Shown here: piece after piece, positions 8,738-17,810 of the stretch
Position numbering within the stretch: position 1 is the first letter of the stretch
How the letters are laid out: each line of letters opens with the position of its first letter
Assembly (NCBI GenBank): GCA_964591705.1
Contig: CAZQCX010000003.1
Span: forward strand, 10,933 to 74,932
Origin: UBA11855 sp964591705
GTDB lineage: Archaea; Thermoproteota; Bathyarchaeia; Bathyarchaeales; Bathycorpusculaceae
DNA: 64,000 nucleotides
Direction: 5' to 3'
Program-made: the position numbers and the translations under genes
The notes under the pieces: generated by a model
Seen by the model: the letters and a program-made list of their open reading frames with translations, nothing else
What the model was told of the DNA's origin: nothing
Databases searched by the model: none

Positions 8738-10954
8738 CTATTCTGCCTCGTAGAATTCCTCTGCTTTTGGCGGGATCGGTGGCAACCCTCTGCGCTCTCG
8801 AATCTGTTTTATCGTGTCTGCTTGCATCTGTTCAGGGACTGGCGCCCAACGACTGAACTGAGTAGCCCAGAAAGCTCTACCTTGGGTTGATGAGCGGAGT
8901 TCGTCGGCAATTCCGAAGCTTTCTGACACTGGCATTTCTGCTTTCACGATTATCATATCCTCTTCAGTAGGCATATCTATGATTTTCCCACGCCGTTTGT
9001 TGACCAATGTAATGACTGGGCTAACAAAGTCTGTTGGCACCTTACATTCGAAGCTCAAAAGTGGCTCAAGCAATTTTGGTTCGCTCAACAGGAAAGCGCA
9101 AAAAATCGGTCTCCAAGTCATTGGCAAAACCTGCGCTGGACCACGATGGACTGGGTCTTCATGCACAGATATGTCCTCAAGATTTATCTTCAGTCCATAC
9201 GCTGGTTCTTTAGCGAGTGGGGAGGAGTGAACAGCCTCTCGGAAGCCACCCTTAATATGGTCTATCACTTCATCCACGTATTGACGCCCCTTAATCCTGT
9301 TCACCAAAATATTGCTTTCTTCGATAGCTACGAAGCCTTTTGCATCATCTGCTGACCAGCCCAATGCTTTAAGGTTCTTTACCCGTTCATCACGACCCTG
9401 CATTTCACTAATCTTCTCTTGTTTGACGGCTTCAATAACCTCTTCTGGCAACTTCTCAATTGTTATCCAGAGCTTGTTGTGTTTGTTGGGGCTTTTCCCC
9501 ATGACTGCAGCACCCTGATAATCATGGCTTATTGCTTCGCGGTAAATTACAATGGGTTTGCTTAGTTTGACTTTCAATCCGGCCTCTTGCATTCGGTATG
9601 CAGTAATCTCAAGGTGCAGTTCACCCATGCCGCTGAGGAGAAACTCTCCACTTTCCTTGTTCATTTTAAAATGAAGATTCGGATCCTCAGTTGTTAGTTT
9701 ATGAATCACCTTATCAAACAAAGGCAAGTCTTTCACATCCTCAGGCTCCACCGCAACCGTCACGACAGGATCAGAAACATATCTTAAACCTTCAAACGAA
9801 TGCGTTTCAACGCCATCTTCTGCGATTGTTTCCCCCACATGAAGAGATGGCAAACCAGAAACCGCTCCAATGTTGCCAGCTGGCACTCTGTCAATGATAA
9901 CCCTATCAGTCGCCATGCTCATGAAAACTTGCTGAATTGTTCCCTTCTGATGGCTGCTAACCAGCCTAACTGGTTTACCTTTGGTAATCGCACCACTAAA
10001 AATACGACCTATCGCAACTGTCCCGCTGTGGGGGTCAACTTCAATCGTCGAAATACACATCAAAAGAGGTGCATTAGGATCCACTTTTGCCATTCCCACC
10101 CCTGTCGAACTACTAGTATCGCCAGGCCAAATCTGCGTTTGCCTATAAGGTTGTGCCTGCAATGGATTGGGCAAATGCTCACAGAACATGTCAAGTATGG
10201 GCTCAGGCAGAGGCGCTTTCTTGCTCAGCTCATCGACTTTACGTCCAACTTCTTCTGGCGCACCTGAATATGCCTCAATAATGTCTTTAAACGAAACTTT
10301 CTTCATTTTCATGTGAACTATGTTCAATCCCCATTTATGCAGCGCCGACCCAAAAGCAACACGGCCATCCTCGACCGTTACCTGCCAATCTTTCTTGTGC
10401 TCAGAGGGGGCATACTTCTCTATAAGCGAGTTAACTCGCAACAGAATCTTCGCGAACTTGCGTTGAATCTCTTCAGGCGTGAGTTTGATCTCTTTTATGA
10501 GCCTATCGACCTTGTTTATGAACAAGATTGGCTTGACACGTTCACGCAGAGCCTGCATAAGAACAGTCTCAGTCTGGGTCATTGGACCTTCAACTGCATC
10601 CACAACAACCAACGCCCCATCAACAGCCCTGAGGCTTCTCGTGACTGCCCCGCTGAAATCTATGTGACCAGGCGTATCAATAAGGTTAATCAGATAATCT
10701 CTGTCCTTGTAAGCGTGAGCCAAGCTCACGTTTGACGCAAAAACCGTCATCTGCCGTTTCTGTTCAAGATCCCACGAATCCAAGAAAAGTTTCTGCCCAG
10801 CGGTTTGGGTGCTGATTATTCCAGCAGCAGCCAACAAACTGTCTGATAGGGTTGTCTTACCATGGTCGACGTGGGCGATGATACTTGTGTTCCTAATTAT
10901 TTCTGGATTATTCATCAGCTTAACAATTTCTTCAGTCTGTCTGTAACGCGCCAT
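8738..10954 (-). CDS. fusA: Translation elongation factor EF-2
   Basis: Ribosomal translocase GTPase. G1 HVDHGKTT, G3 DTPGH and G4 NKVD are intact in the first 150 residues. Domain IV carries HEDPVHRGPAQV, where the second His is the expected diphthamide site. The last residues (PPIPPKAEEFYEAE) are typical of archaeal EF-2. The frame opens at a GTG (10966), but the ATG at 10954 gives the usual archaeal N-terminus MARYRQTEEI and is chosen. A nested inverted repeat lies upstream at 10994-11058. The approximately 210 bp between this gene and 8525 show no gene. Confidence 0.97.
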   Translation of the reverse strand: MARYRQTEEIVKLMNNPEIIRNTSIIAHVDHGKTTLSDSLLAAAGIISTQTAGQKLFLDSWDLEQKRQMTVFASNVSLAHAYKDRDYLINLIDTPGHIDFSGAVTRSLRAVDGALVVVDAVEGPMTQTETVLMQALRERVKPILFINKVDRLIKEIKLTPEEIQRKFAKILLRVNSLIEKYAPSEHKKDWQVTVEDGRVAFGSALHKWGLNIVHMKMKKVSFKDIIEAYSGAPEEVGRKVDELSKKAPLPEPILDMFCEHLPNPLQAQPYRQTQIWPGDTSSSTGVGMAKVDPNAPLLMCISTIEVDPHSGTVAIGRIFSGAITKGKPVRLVSSHQKGTIQQVFMSMATDRVIIDRVPAGNIGAVSGLPSLHVGETIAEDGVETHSFEGLRYVSDPVVTVAVEPEDVKDLPLFDKVIHKLTTEDPNLHFKMNKESGEFLLSGMGELHLEITAYRMQEAGLKVKLSKPIVIYREAISHDYQGAAVMGKSPNKHNKLWITIEKLPEEVIEAVKQEKISEMQGRDERVKNLKALGWSADDAKGFVAIEESNILVNRIKGRQYVDEVIDHIKGGFREAVHSSPLAKEPAYGLKINLEDISVHEDPVHRGPAQVLPMTWRPIFCAFLLSEPKLLEPLLSFECKVPTDFVSPVITLVNKRRGKIIDMPTEEDMIIVKAEMPVSESFGIADELRSSTQGRAFWATQFSRWAPVPEQMQADTIKQIRERRGLPPIPPKAEEFYEAE

Positions 10955-10993
10955 AACTACGCACACTCAAATCTGAGCAACTCGTGAAAAATA

Positions 10994-11058
10994 CTCCCTG
11001 TCAAAGCATTTAGGGTGAACATTTCAATTCTCTCGTAGAGAGTTAAAGCTACAGGGAG
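10994..11058. repeat. Nested inverted repeat upstream of fusA
   Basis: CTCCCTGT (10994-11001) is the exact reverse complement of ACAGGGAG (11051-11058), and a smaller hairpin CTCTC-GTA-GAGAG lies inside at 11030-11042. On the minus strand this sits 40-100 nt upstream of the EF-2 ATG, in or near the promoter/leader. It may be a regulatory structure or chance. No other element is visible in the rest of this divergent region apart from the promoter at 11162. Confidence 0.4.
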
Positions 11059-11161
11059 ATTAAATGTGTCGCCTATTAACTTTATGGCATGCCCTCCTGA
11101 AATGGTTTGTCAGTCTACGAGTCCGAAAACTCGAAGGCGATTTCTGACAGCTGGTTGAAAA

Positions 11162-11171
11162 GTTTTTATCC
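11162..11171 (+). promoter_or_regulatory. TATA box for leaderless m5C methyltransferase gene
   Basis: GTTTTTATCC is centred about 27 nt upstream of the ATG at 11194, with no Shine-Dalgarno sequence between. This spacing is what archaeal leaderless transcripts show, so transcription probably starts at or next to the ATG. Confidence 0.55.
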
Positions 11172-11193
11172 ATAGCTCCAGTAGTTACGATTA

Positions 11194-12075
11194 ATGTCTG
11201 GCAAGGACTTCTTTCTGAAGCGATATGCAGCCTTGGGTTGGATTTTCAAAGAAACCAGACCTAGACAAGCCATTAGAATCAACAGGACAAGAGCTAAGCA
11301 ACACAACCTTCTTGAGCGCCTAGCAACAGCCGGAGTTGAAACCGAGAAAATCCCATTCCTGGAAAACGGATACAGGATCAAGAGCTCCAAGACATCTGCT
11401 GGCGCAACCGCCGAATATCTCTTAGGGTTTTACTCAATTCAGGAAGCAGCAGCCCAAATCCCAGCGACCTTGTTTTCAGGAATAAAGAGCAAACTTGTCT
11501 GGGATGCATGCGCAGCACCAGGCGGAAAAACAGTTCAGCTCTCAGACCTGATGGAAAACAGCGGCGTCATAATTGCCACCGACATCAACAAGCGAAGACT
11601 GTTTGCCCTGTCAAACCATCTGGAGCGTTGCCATGTCGCTAATGTGGCAGTCTATCTGAGCGACGCAAGAGAATTTGATTCAGACCGGATCTTTGATCGG
11701 ATTCTCCTCGACGTTCCATGCTCAGGTAACTTCGCTTCAGACAAAGCCTGGTTCAGCCGAAGAACCATGAACGATGTTGAACGCAACGCGAAGCTCCAGA
11801 AAGCGATTCTAGCAAGAGCAGTCTCATGTCTGGCGGAAGATGGTGAAATTGTCTACTCGACCTGCTCTCTGGAGCCGGAAGAAAACGAGCTGAACATGGA
11901 CTGGGCTATTAAAAACTTGAGTGTTACCATTCAGGGAATAGATTGCATAGGTGAGCCAGGGATCACAAACGTATTTGGTCAGCATCTGGATAAGTCAATT
12001 GCGAAATGCAAACGCATCTGGCCAGCTGAGACCCAAGGCTTTTTTGTTTGCAAACTCAGGCGGAGGAGTGAATGA
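11194..12075 (+). CDS. NOL1/NOP2/Sun family RNA m5C methyltransferase
   Basis: Transfers a methyl group from SAM to C5 of cytosine in tRNA or rRNA. SAM-binding motif I is DACAAPGGKT near residue 108; motif IV is LLDVPCSG with the release/catalytic Cys near 180, and motif VI is YSTCSLEPEENE near 225 with the second conserved Cys. At 293 aa it is a minimal member with a short N-terminal RRM-like region and no fused PUA domain. The PUA-containing protein is encoded immediately downstream with overlapping stop/start, so the pair may work together. Whether tRNA or rRNA is the substrate is open. Confidence 0.93.
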   Translation: MSGKDFFLKRYAALGWIFKETRPRQAIRINRTRAKQHNLLERLATAGVETEKIPFLENGYRIKSSKTSAGATAEYLLGFYSIQEAAAQIPATLFSGIKSKLVWDACAAPGGKTVQLSDLMENSGVIIATDINKRRLFALSNHLERCHVANVAVYLSDAREFDSDRIFDRILLDVPCSGNFASDKAWFSRRTMNDVERNAKLQKAILARAVSCLAEDGEIVYSTCSLEPEENELNMDWAIKNLSVTIQGIDCIGEPGITNVFGQHLDKSIAKCKRIWPAETQGFFVCKLRRRSE

Positions 12076-12554
12076 GGGTGAAAGCGATAATCAGGTTCGC
12101 AAAGAGTGTGCACGCTTCAGATTTCCACATCAACGCTGACCAAGTTGTAGAAGAAGGCGGCAGGTATTTCTTTCTGGGCAAACAGCTGCCTCCCTTTGTC
12201 CACAAAGGTTTCTTCTATGCTGGAGTCTATTTGGGCAAAGTGAAAGCCGACAAGTTCTTTCCGAGTTTCAACTTGCTTGCTATTCTCGCCGAATCTGGTG
12301 GGAGAAGCGTTTTCCTTGACAAGAAAGCTGCCTGGCTGTTCATTTGTGGCAGGGACATTTTCTTCAAGGGGATCTTGGCGCGGCACGGTTCTGTAAATGA
12401 AGGTGACCATTTGCTAGTCCTGAATGAATATGGTGAATGCCTCGGGTTTGGTAGAGCAGTCCTAACCCTCAATTCAGCGGTAGAAGCGAATGAGGTGGTC
12501 ATTAGGAACATCTCTGACATCGGAGATTTTCTTAGGAGAGAACCTCAGCATTAA
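12072..12554 (+). CDS. PUA domain protein, Nip7-like
   Basis: A 160-aa protein with an N-terminal alpha/beta region (about 1-85) and a C-terminal PUA fold: LFICGRDIFFKGILARH, then NEGDHLLVLNEYGECLGFGRA. This layout matches archaeal Nip7/COG1374 proteins that bind rRNA during ribosome biogenesis. Its ATG overlaps the stop of the m5C methyltransferase gene, suggesting that the PUA protein guides or assists the methyltransferase. A generic PUA tRNA/rRNA-binding protein is the alternative. Confidence 0.75.
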   Translation: MRVKAIIRFAKSVHASDFHINADQVVEEGGRYFFLGKQLPPFVHKGFFYAGVYLGKVKADKFFPSFNLLAILAESGGRSVFLDKKAAWLFICGRDIFFKGILARHGSVNEGDHLLVLNEYGECLGFGRAVLTLNSAVEANEVVIRNISDIGDFLRREPQH

Positions 12555-12742
12555 TCCTGTATTGACTGATGTGTTTCGATCTTGCTTCTCTGTCATCCAT
12601 ACGCAGTGTTTCGGCTATATCAAAATTTCTGAACGTTTGTTTCCTTTTTTAAGCGACAAGCTTAAATATGTTTATTGAAGATGTTGTTCTAATAACATAT
12701 GAAAATCAAACACGAAATCTATTGTGAGGGAGAGCGAAAAAG

Positions 12743-14104
12743 ATGAAGAATTTCAAGGATGCAATCTGGAAGGAAAATGTGACCAAAGTAGTTCAAAGAA
12801 TAAGGGAACAAGACATCAAATTCGTTAGACTCCAATTCACTGACATAAACGGCATCATAAAGAACTTGGCTGTAACATCCAAAAACATCGAAAGCATCTT
12901 CGAAAATGGGCAGTCCTTCGACGGTTCATCAATCACGGGATACAGACCCATAGAGGAATCAGACATGGTTCTTTACCCTGATCCCACAACATTTGCAGTG
13001 ATTCCCTGGCGACCAAAGGAGAAGTCTTCATGTAGACTCATCTGCGATATCTACACACCTCAAAACAAACGCTTCGACGGTGACCCACGATACGTGCTAG
13101 AACGTGCAATAGCGAAATGCAACAAAGCAGGGTACCAGTACATCTGTGCCCCTGAGCAAGAATTCTTTGTCGTAAAAGAAAACGGGCAACAACTGCCAAC
13201 CCCAATAGACATGGCAGGCTACTTCGACTACCATCCAGGCGATCTGACTGACGATCTCAGGCGGGACATCGCTGACACTGCAGAGCAATTCGGAATAGAG
13301 ATCGAGATATCGCATCATGAAGTGGCATTGGGACAGAACGAAATTGACTTCAAATATGATGAAGCCCTCGTGACCGCAGACCGAGCAATCACGATGCGGA
13401 TGGTCACCAAGGTCGTGGCGGCGATGAACGGCTATATCGCAACTTACATGCCTAAACCATTCGCGGGAATAAACGGTTCAGGAATGCACACGCACCAAAG
13501 CCTATGGAGCAAAGACATGAAGCAAAACTTGTTCTACTCCGATGATGCAAGAAGAGGCTATCTGTCTGAATTAGCCCTGAATTTCATTGGTGGACAGCTG
13601 GCTAACGGGAGAAAAATGTGTGCAGTGCTGGCATCATGGCCAAACTCATACAAACGATTAGTGCCAGGATATGAAGCCCCTGTATACTTGGCTTGGGCCC
13701 ACAAAAACCGGTCACCTCTGATCCGAGTACCTAACTTCGGGGGAAGGAAAGCAGCGGCAAGATGCGAAATCCGCTGTCCAGATCCAGCAGGAAACCCATA
13801 TCTTCAGTTTGCAGTGCTATTGGCAACCGGCTTGGATGGTATCCAGAAAAGGATTGACCCGGGTGACCCAATAGAGCTAAACGTCTATCACATGAGCTAC
13901 GAAGAGCGCACCGCCAAAAACATTGTGTCGTTGCCTGAATCGCTGAAGGAAGCCTTGGACGAGATGGAAAGCAGCGAGTTGATGCGCGAAACCCTCGGAG
14001 AAACAGCGTTCGAGAACTTCCTCAAGGAGAAACGAAAAGAATGGGACCTCTACCGAGTGCAAGTCACAGAATGGGAAGTAAACCGATACATTAAGCGACT
14101 TTAG
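12743..14104 (+). CDS. glnA: Glutamine synthetase, type I
   Basis: Makes glutamine from glutamate, ammonia and ATP. Visible are the N-terminal DGSSI loop at residues 55-60, the APEQEFFV metal site, GINGSGMHTHQSLW near 245, the latch region and the NRSPLIRVP segment. At 453 aa it matches the dodecameric GSI family. The tyrosine adenylylation segment of the GSI-beta group is not evident. A TATA-like CTTAAATATG at 12660-12669 and a GAGGGAG ribosome binding site precede the ATG. It stands alone as a single transcription unit. Confidence 0.97.
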   Translation: MKNFKDAIWKENVTKVVQRIREQDIKFVRLQFTDINGIIKNLAVTSKNIESIFENGQSFDGSSITGYRPIEESDMVLYPDPTTFAVIPWRPKEKSSCRLICDIYTPQNKRFDGDPRYVLERAIAKCNKAGYQYICAPEQEFFVVKENGQQLPTPIDMAGYFDYHPGDLTDDLRRDIADTAEQFGIEIEISHHEVALGQNEIDFKYDEALVTADRAITMRMVTKVVAAMNGYIATYMPKPFAGINGSGMHTHQSLWSKDMKQNLFYSDDARRGYLSELALNFIGGQLANGRKMCAVLASWPNSYKRLVPGYEAPVYLAWAHKNRSPLIRVPNFGGRKAAARCEIRCPDPAGNPYLQFAVLLATGLDGIQKRIDPGDPIELNVYHMSYEERTAKNIVSLPESLKEALDEMESSELMRETLGETAFENFLKEKRKEWDLYRVQVTEWEVNRYIKRL

Positions 14105-14142
14105 AACCCTTCCTCTTTTTCGAGGTTAACCACTCTTTTTCT

Positions 14143-15423
14143 TCAAGTCGCGCAGGATATTGTCTTTATCAGCTCTGCAATTGCGACTATCACTTGTTCC
14201 CTATTCCTAAGGTTGCGCACAACCACGCAATCCTGTTTCAATTCTCTTTCCCCCACAATAACCGCATAATCCAGTTTCCGTCGATCTGCGTCTTCCAATG
14301 CTCTGTTCATCCTTCGCCCCATGACCTCAAGCTCAACGGGGATCCCCGCTTCCCTCAACATCTGAGAAATTCTAAAGGCTTCGCTTTTCAACATCTCACT
14401 TACTGGGATGACTGCCGTCATCTTTTTGTTGCTTTTGGGCGGGGCTACATTCTGCATCTGCATTGCTATGGCAATCCTGTCCAGCCCGTGAGCTACCCCT
14501 GTAGCTGGCGTCGGTTCGCCTCCAAAGGACTCTACGAGTTTGTCGTATCTCCCCCCTCCTCCTAACGCGATCCCCCATTCAGGAATGTAAACCTCAAATA
14601 TCATACCTGTGTAGTATTCCAGTCCTCTTGAAAAAGTCGGCTCGACTGTTGCTATAGGACAGTGATTTTCTGTAACGCGACTGAGGATGCTTTGCAGATC
14701 ATCAGCAGCGGATGACGCTTCACCGTAATCTTTAACGTGCTTTTTCATTTTTTCAACGGTAGCGAATTTGTCCCCGCTCTTTAACGTCAATAGACCTTTC
14801 AGAGCTGAGGCACAAGCTTCTGATTTGACCAGTTCAAGTGCTCTGTCAAATTCCTTTTTGTCCATGAGCTGTAGGATGGCGTTTTGAGTTTCCTCATCTA
14901 TGTCTTCTCGGCTTAGAATTCCTCTTATGATGCCTATGTGCCCTAATTTGAAAGCATAGTTTCGGAGACCCACAGCTCTCATCAAACGATCAGTCAAAAG
15001 AATAATTTCAGCGTCTGCTTCAGGGTTTGAAACGCCGACAATCTCGTAGTCTGATTGGTAAAATTCTCTATATCTTCCGCGCTGGGGCTCATCATAACGA
15101 TAAACGCTGCCAATCGCCAGGAGTCTCAGTGGCTTGGCCTCGTTCTTCAGTGATCCAGTGATCAGCCGCGCTATTGATGCCGTGAACTCCGGTCTCAACG
15201 CTACTGCCCTGTTTCCAAGGTCTTTGAATCTAAACATTCGAGATCGAATTTCCTCACCTGCTTTGGCGCTCAGGAGTTCGTAAGGCTCAACGACTGGCGT
15301 TACTACTTCTCGGTACCCATAGAGTTCTGCTGTCTCTCTAGCTTTGGAAATGACAAAGTTCAACACCCCGGCTTCTTCAGCAAGCAGATCTCGCATGCCT
15401 CTAACGGTCTGAAAACTCGGCAC
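14143..15423 (-). CDS. hisS: Histidyl-tRNA synthetase
   Basis: Class II aminoacyl-tRNA synthetase. Motif 1 region follows RGMRDLLAEEAGVL; motif 2 is YRYDEPQRGRYREFYQSDYEIVG near residue 110; the His-specific signatures SRGLEYYTGMIFEVY and GGGGRYDKLV near 265-290 and motif 3 TGVAHGLDRIA are intact. A C-terminal anticodon-binding domain follows. 426 aa is normal. It lies just downstream of endA on the same strand (12 nt gap), forming a tRNA-related operon. Confidence 0.97.
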   Translation of the reverse strand: MPSFQTVRGMRDLLAEEAGVLNFVISKARETAELYGYREVVTPVVEPYELLSAKAGEEIRSRMFRFKDLGNRAVALRPEFTASIARLITGSLKNEAKPLRLLAIGSVYRYDEPQRGRYREFYQSDYEIVGVSNPEADAEIILLTDRLMRAVGLRNYAFKLGHIGIIRGILSREDIDEETQNAILQLMDKKEFDRALELVKSEACASALKGLLTLKSGDKFATVEKMKKHVKDYGEASSAADDLQSILSRVTENHCPIATVEPTFSRGLEYYTGMIFEVYIPEWGIALGGGGRYDKLVESFGGEPTPATGVAHGLDRIAIAMQMQNVAPPKSNKKMTAVIPVSEMLKSEAFRISQMLREAGIPVELEVMGRRMNRALEDADRRKLDYAVIVGERELKQDCVVVRNLRNREQVIVAIAELIKTISCAT

Positions 15424-15435
15424 TTTCCATCCCTG

Positions 15436-15990
15436 CTATTTGAAAGTTATTGGTGAGACTGAGTAGTAAACTGTTTCTCCTCTGCGATTCATCACTGCAA
15501 TAATGAGTTCTTTCTTCTGACTTAGGCATTGTTGAAGCGCGTTGGTTAAATCTTGTATCGGCAGTGGTTTGCCTTCTTGAATGCTTAGAACAAGGTATTG
15601 TGCTGTGTCTTTGCCATATGCACCTCTTTCGTAGATACGGAAGTCGGTTCCAGCCCCAAATCCTTCCCTGACAACGTAGCCTCTGGTTCGCAAATCTCGG
15701 TAAACCAAATAATTTGCCCAAGCATTTTCGTTCTTGCTTTGATAAGACTGAAGTAGGCTCTGAAAGTCCAAGGATTCCGCGTGTTCGTTTTTGACTTCCA
15801 ATAGATCCTTGCTCAGGAGGTAGAGTGCTTCATAGAAAGAAAGCCGTAATGTATCCTCATCCGTTGTTCCGTAGCCCCGCGAAGAAAGGGAATCTACGGA
15901 GCTTCTTTCATAGACTTCGACGCCTTTCTCAGCAAGGAGTCCTCTCACCTTAATCTCTGAACTCGGCAGATCTACATTTTTCTCGTTCAT
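15436..15990 (-). CDS. endA: tRNA-splicing endonuclease (EndA), catalytic His apparently replaced
   Basis: Cuts the bulge-helix-bulge of intron-containing tRNAs. The C-terminal nuclease domain shows NYLVYRDLRTRGYVVREG and TDFRIYERG (catalytic Tyr) and the late KKELIIAV Lys, and the length of 184 aa matches the one-domain archaeal enzyme. At the position of the conserved H-S-x-Y-L-V motif this protein reads T-A-Q-Y-L-V, so the general-base His appears to be Thr. It may therefore be a structural subunit needing a catalytic partner elsewhere, or a variant enzyme. ATG start; cotranscribed with hisS. Confidence 0.88.
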   Translation of the reverse strand: MNEKNVDLPSSEIKVRGLLAEKGVEVYERSSVDSLSSRGYGTTDEDTLRLSFYEALYLLSKDLLEVKNEHAESLDFQSLLQSYQSKNENAWANYLVYRDLRTRGYVVREGFGAGTDFRIYERGAYGKDTAQYLVLSIQEGKPLPIQDLTNALQQCLSQKKELIIAVMNRRGETVYYSVSPITFK

Positions 15991-16065
15991 TCAGTCTCAA
16001 CCGTTGCTGATATGATGTTTCGAATTAGTCTACTCCTAGGCGGTTATACTTTTCTTTTTCTATCA

Positions 16066-16731
16066 ATGGATCCTAGCTTCATAAATGATTTATCGGTTCT
16101 AAAACAGTCTCAGATAGTGAGTCGTATTATGAAGAACAATGACCCTGAGGCGATTGGAAAGCTCCTGAATTGCCTTAGTCTTCTGGAGGGCCAGTCTTCT
16201 GTTTTGTATCAAACGATAGCAGAGAAGGTGGAAATCCCATTTGTGAAATCGCTGATGCTCGCAATAGCCCACGATAGTCAGAAGCATTCAACATTGCTCA
16301 AGGGAATCGGTGAGAGTATTAGCCAGAAAGATGTCAAGCCTAAGGAATGTCAGAGGAATTTGGGGGCATCTCTGCGTGCTATTGTGACTCTTCAAATGGA
16401 GATCGAGAAAAAGGGGAAACTGGCTGATCGGGACCTGCTTGAGCTGTCAGAAAAACTCGAGGTTCTGGAAAGTGCAGTTGGCGAAGAGTACCACGTTTTT
16501 ATGCAATTGAAGACTCTGGTATTCATGACTGAACACATAAACCGAGACTACGAAGTGGATTTATCAAGCCTCAAGACAGTCTTCGCAAGGATAATAAATG
16601 ATGAGGAACATCACAGAGAATTGATTGCTAAAACCAGAGGTATCATAGAACGCAAAGGAAAACCTAAGGGCATTCCTCCTCCGATTGTGCGATATCAAAA
16701 TCCCGATGCCTGGATACGTGCAACAAGCTGA
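16066..16731 (+). CDS. Ferritin-like (rubrerythrin-type) helical protein
   Basis: A 221-aa all-helical protein. Candidate diiron ligands are spaced as in ferritin-like bundles: Glu in LLEGQSS near 41, DSQKH near 73, GEEYH near 146 and the clear ExxH of DEEHHREL near 185. It ends with an unusual Pro-rich tail (KGIPPPIVRY). There is no rubredoxin zinc/iron module. The frame opens at 16012, but the ATG at 16066 removes an implausible hydrophobic leader and sits behind a TATA-like TTATACTTTT. Its function (oxidative stress, iron handling or a non-metal helper) is not determined. Confidence 0.6.
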   Translation: MDPSFINDLSVLKQSQIVSRIMKNNDPEAIGKLLNCLSLLEGQSSVLYQTIAEKVEIPFVKSLMLAIAHDSQKHSTLLKGIGESISQKDVKPKECQRNLGASLRAIVTLQMEIEKKGKLADRDLLELSEKLEVLESAVGEEYHVFMQLKTLVFMTEHINRDYEVDLSSLKTVFARIINDEEHHRELIAKTRGIIERKGKPKGIPPPIVRYQNPDAWIRATS

Positions 16732-16738
16732 AGTTTCA

Positions 16739-17776
16739 CTATTCTGGAAGACACCCTTTCTTGAATTTGGAAAAGTCTTTTTTGTGGTAAACGCGATTCT
16801 CACATATTATGGCTGACACATAACTGAGTGGCGTAATATCGAATGCAGGGTTCAAGACTCGCACACCTTTCGTTGCGACCTCAACCGTGCCCAAGTGTGT
16901 TACTTCTGTCGGTTTTCTTTCCTCAATTTTGACTTCCGCTGATGTACGACTCAAATCAAAAGTGGATTTTGGCGCAGCTACGTAAAATGGAATGTTGTGT
17001 TCTTTGGCCACTACTGCAACAGTGAAAGTTCCGATTTTGTTGATGACCGCATCTTGGACTATTCGGTCTGCGCCCACTATGACCGAGTTTGCAAGTTTCT
17101 TCTGCAAGACGTAGCCTACCATATTATCAGTAATAAGCGTAACAGGAATTCCTTCGCGTTTTAGCTCGTAGGTTGTAAGCCTCGCACCTTGCAAAAGAGG
17201 TCGGGTTTCTGTCGCTATAACCTTGATCCTCTTTCCTTGGTTCCACGCAGCCCTTATCACTCCCAAAGCTGTTCCATATTCGACAGTTGCGAGTTCGCCT
17301 GCGTTGCAGTGAGTCAGGATGACTTCACCGTCGTCTATGAGTCCAGCTCCGTTTTTGCCTATTGAAAGGTTGGCCGCTGCATCTTCATCCGCTATGTTCT
17401 GCGCCTCCTGTGTCACCATCTTTTTCAGGTCGGCTAGGTTTCCATGGTGAGTTCTTGCTTTACTGAGTACCCTGTCAACTGCCCAGAATAGATTCACAGC
17501 AGTAGGTCTGGTACTCTTTATTGTCTCTGCTGCACTCCCCAGTTCACTCAATAGCTGTTCGGTTGTTTTTACCTTTGAATGATACGCCGCCAAAGCCAGG
17601 GCAAATCCTGCCGCAGCACCTAGTAACGGGGCACCTCTTATCCTGAGATTCCTGATCGCCTCAGCCATTTCTTCGACAGTTTCTATCCTAAGTAATGCAA
17701 CTTCATGGGGAAGCACTGTTTGGTCCACCGTAACAACGGCGCCGTTGCGCCATTTGATCGTTCGCAAAGTTTTCAC
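16739..17776 (-). CDS. mtnA: S-methyl-5-thioribose-1-phosphate isomerase
   Basis: eIF2B-alpha-like isomerase of methionine salvage. Signatures: RGAPLLGAAAG near residue 48, THCNAGELATVEYGTALG near 155 with the catalytic Cys, the catalytic Asp in GADRI near 235, then NKIGT, and NPAFDITP near 318. The 345-aa length is right. These residues separate it from true eIF2B and from ribose-1,5-bisphosphate isomerase, although a role in nucleotide (AMP) salvage cannot be excluded. It lies 34 bp downstream of the HTH-PRTase regulator gene and may share its transcript. Confidence 0.9.
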   Translation of the reverse strand: MKTLRTIKWRNGAVVTVDQTVLPHEVALLRIETVEEMAEAIRNLRIRGAPLLGAAAGFALALAAYHSKVKTTEQLLSELGSAAETIKSTRPTAVNLFWAVDRVLSKARTHHGNLADLKKMVTQEAQNIADEDAAANLSIGKNGAGLIDDGEVILTHCNAGELATVEYGTALGVIRAAWNQGKRIKVIATETRPLLQGARLTTYELKREGIPVTLITDNMVGYVLQKKLANSVIVGADRIVQDAVINKIGTFTVAVVAKEHNIPFYVAAPKSTFDLSRTSAEVKIEERKPTEVTHLGTVEVATKGVRVLNPAFDITPLSYVSAIICENRVYHKKDFSKFKKGCLPE

Positions 17777-17810
17777 TCATTGAAAAGATGCTTATGAGGG
17801 TGTTTATCGT

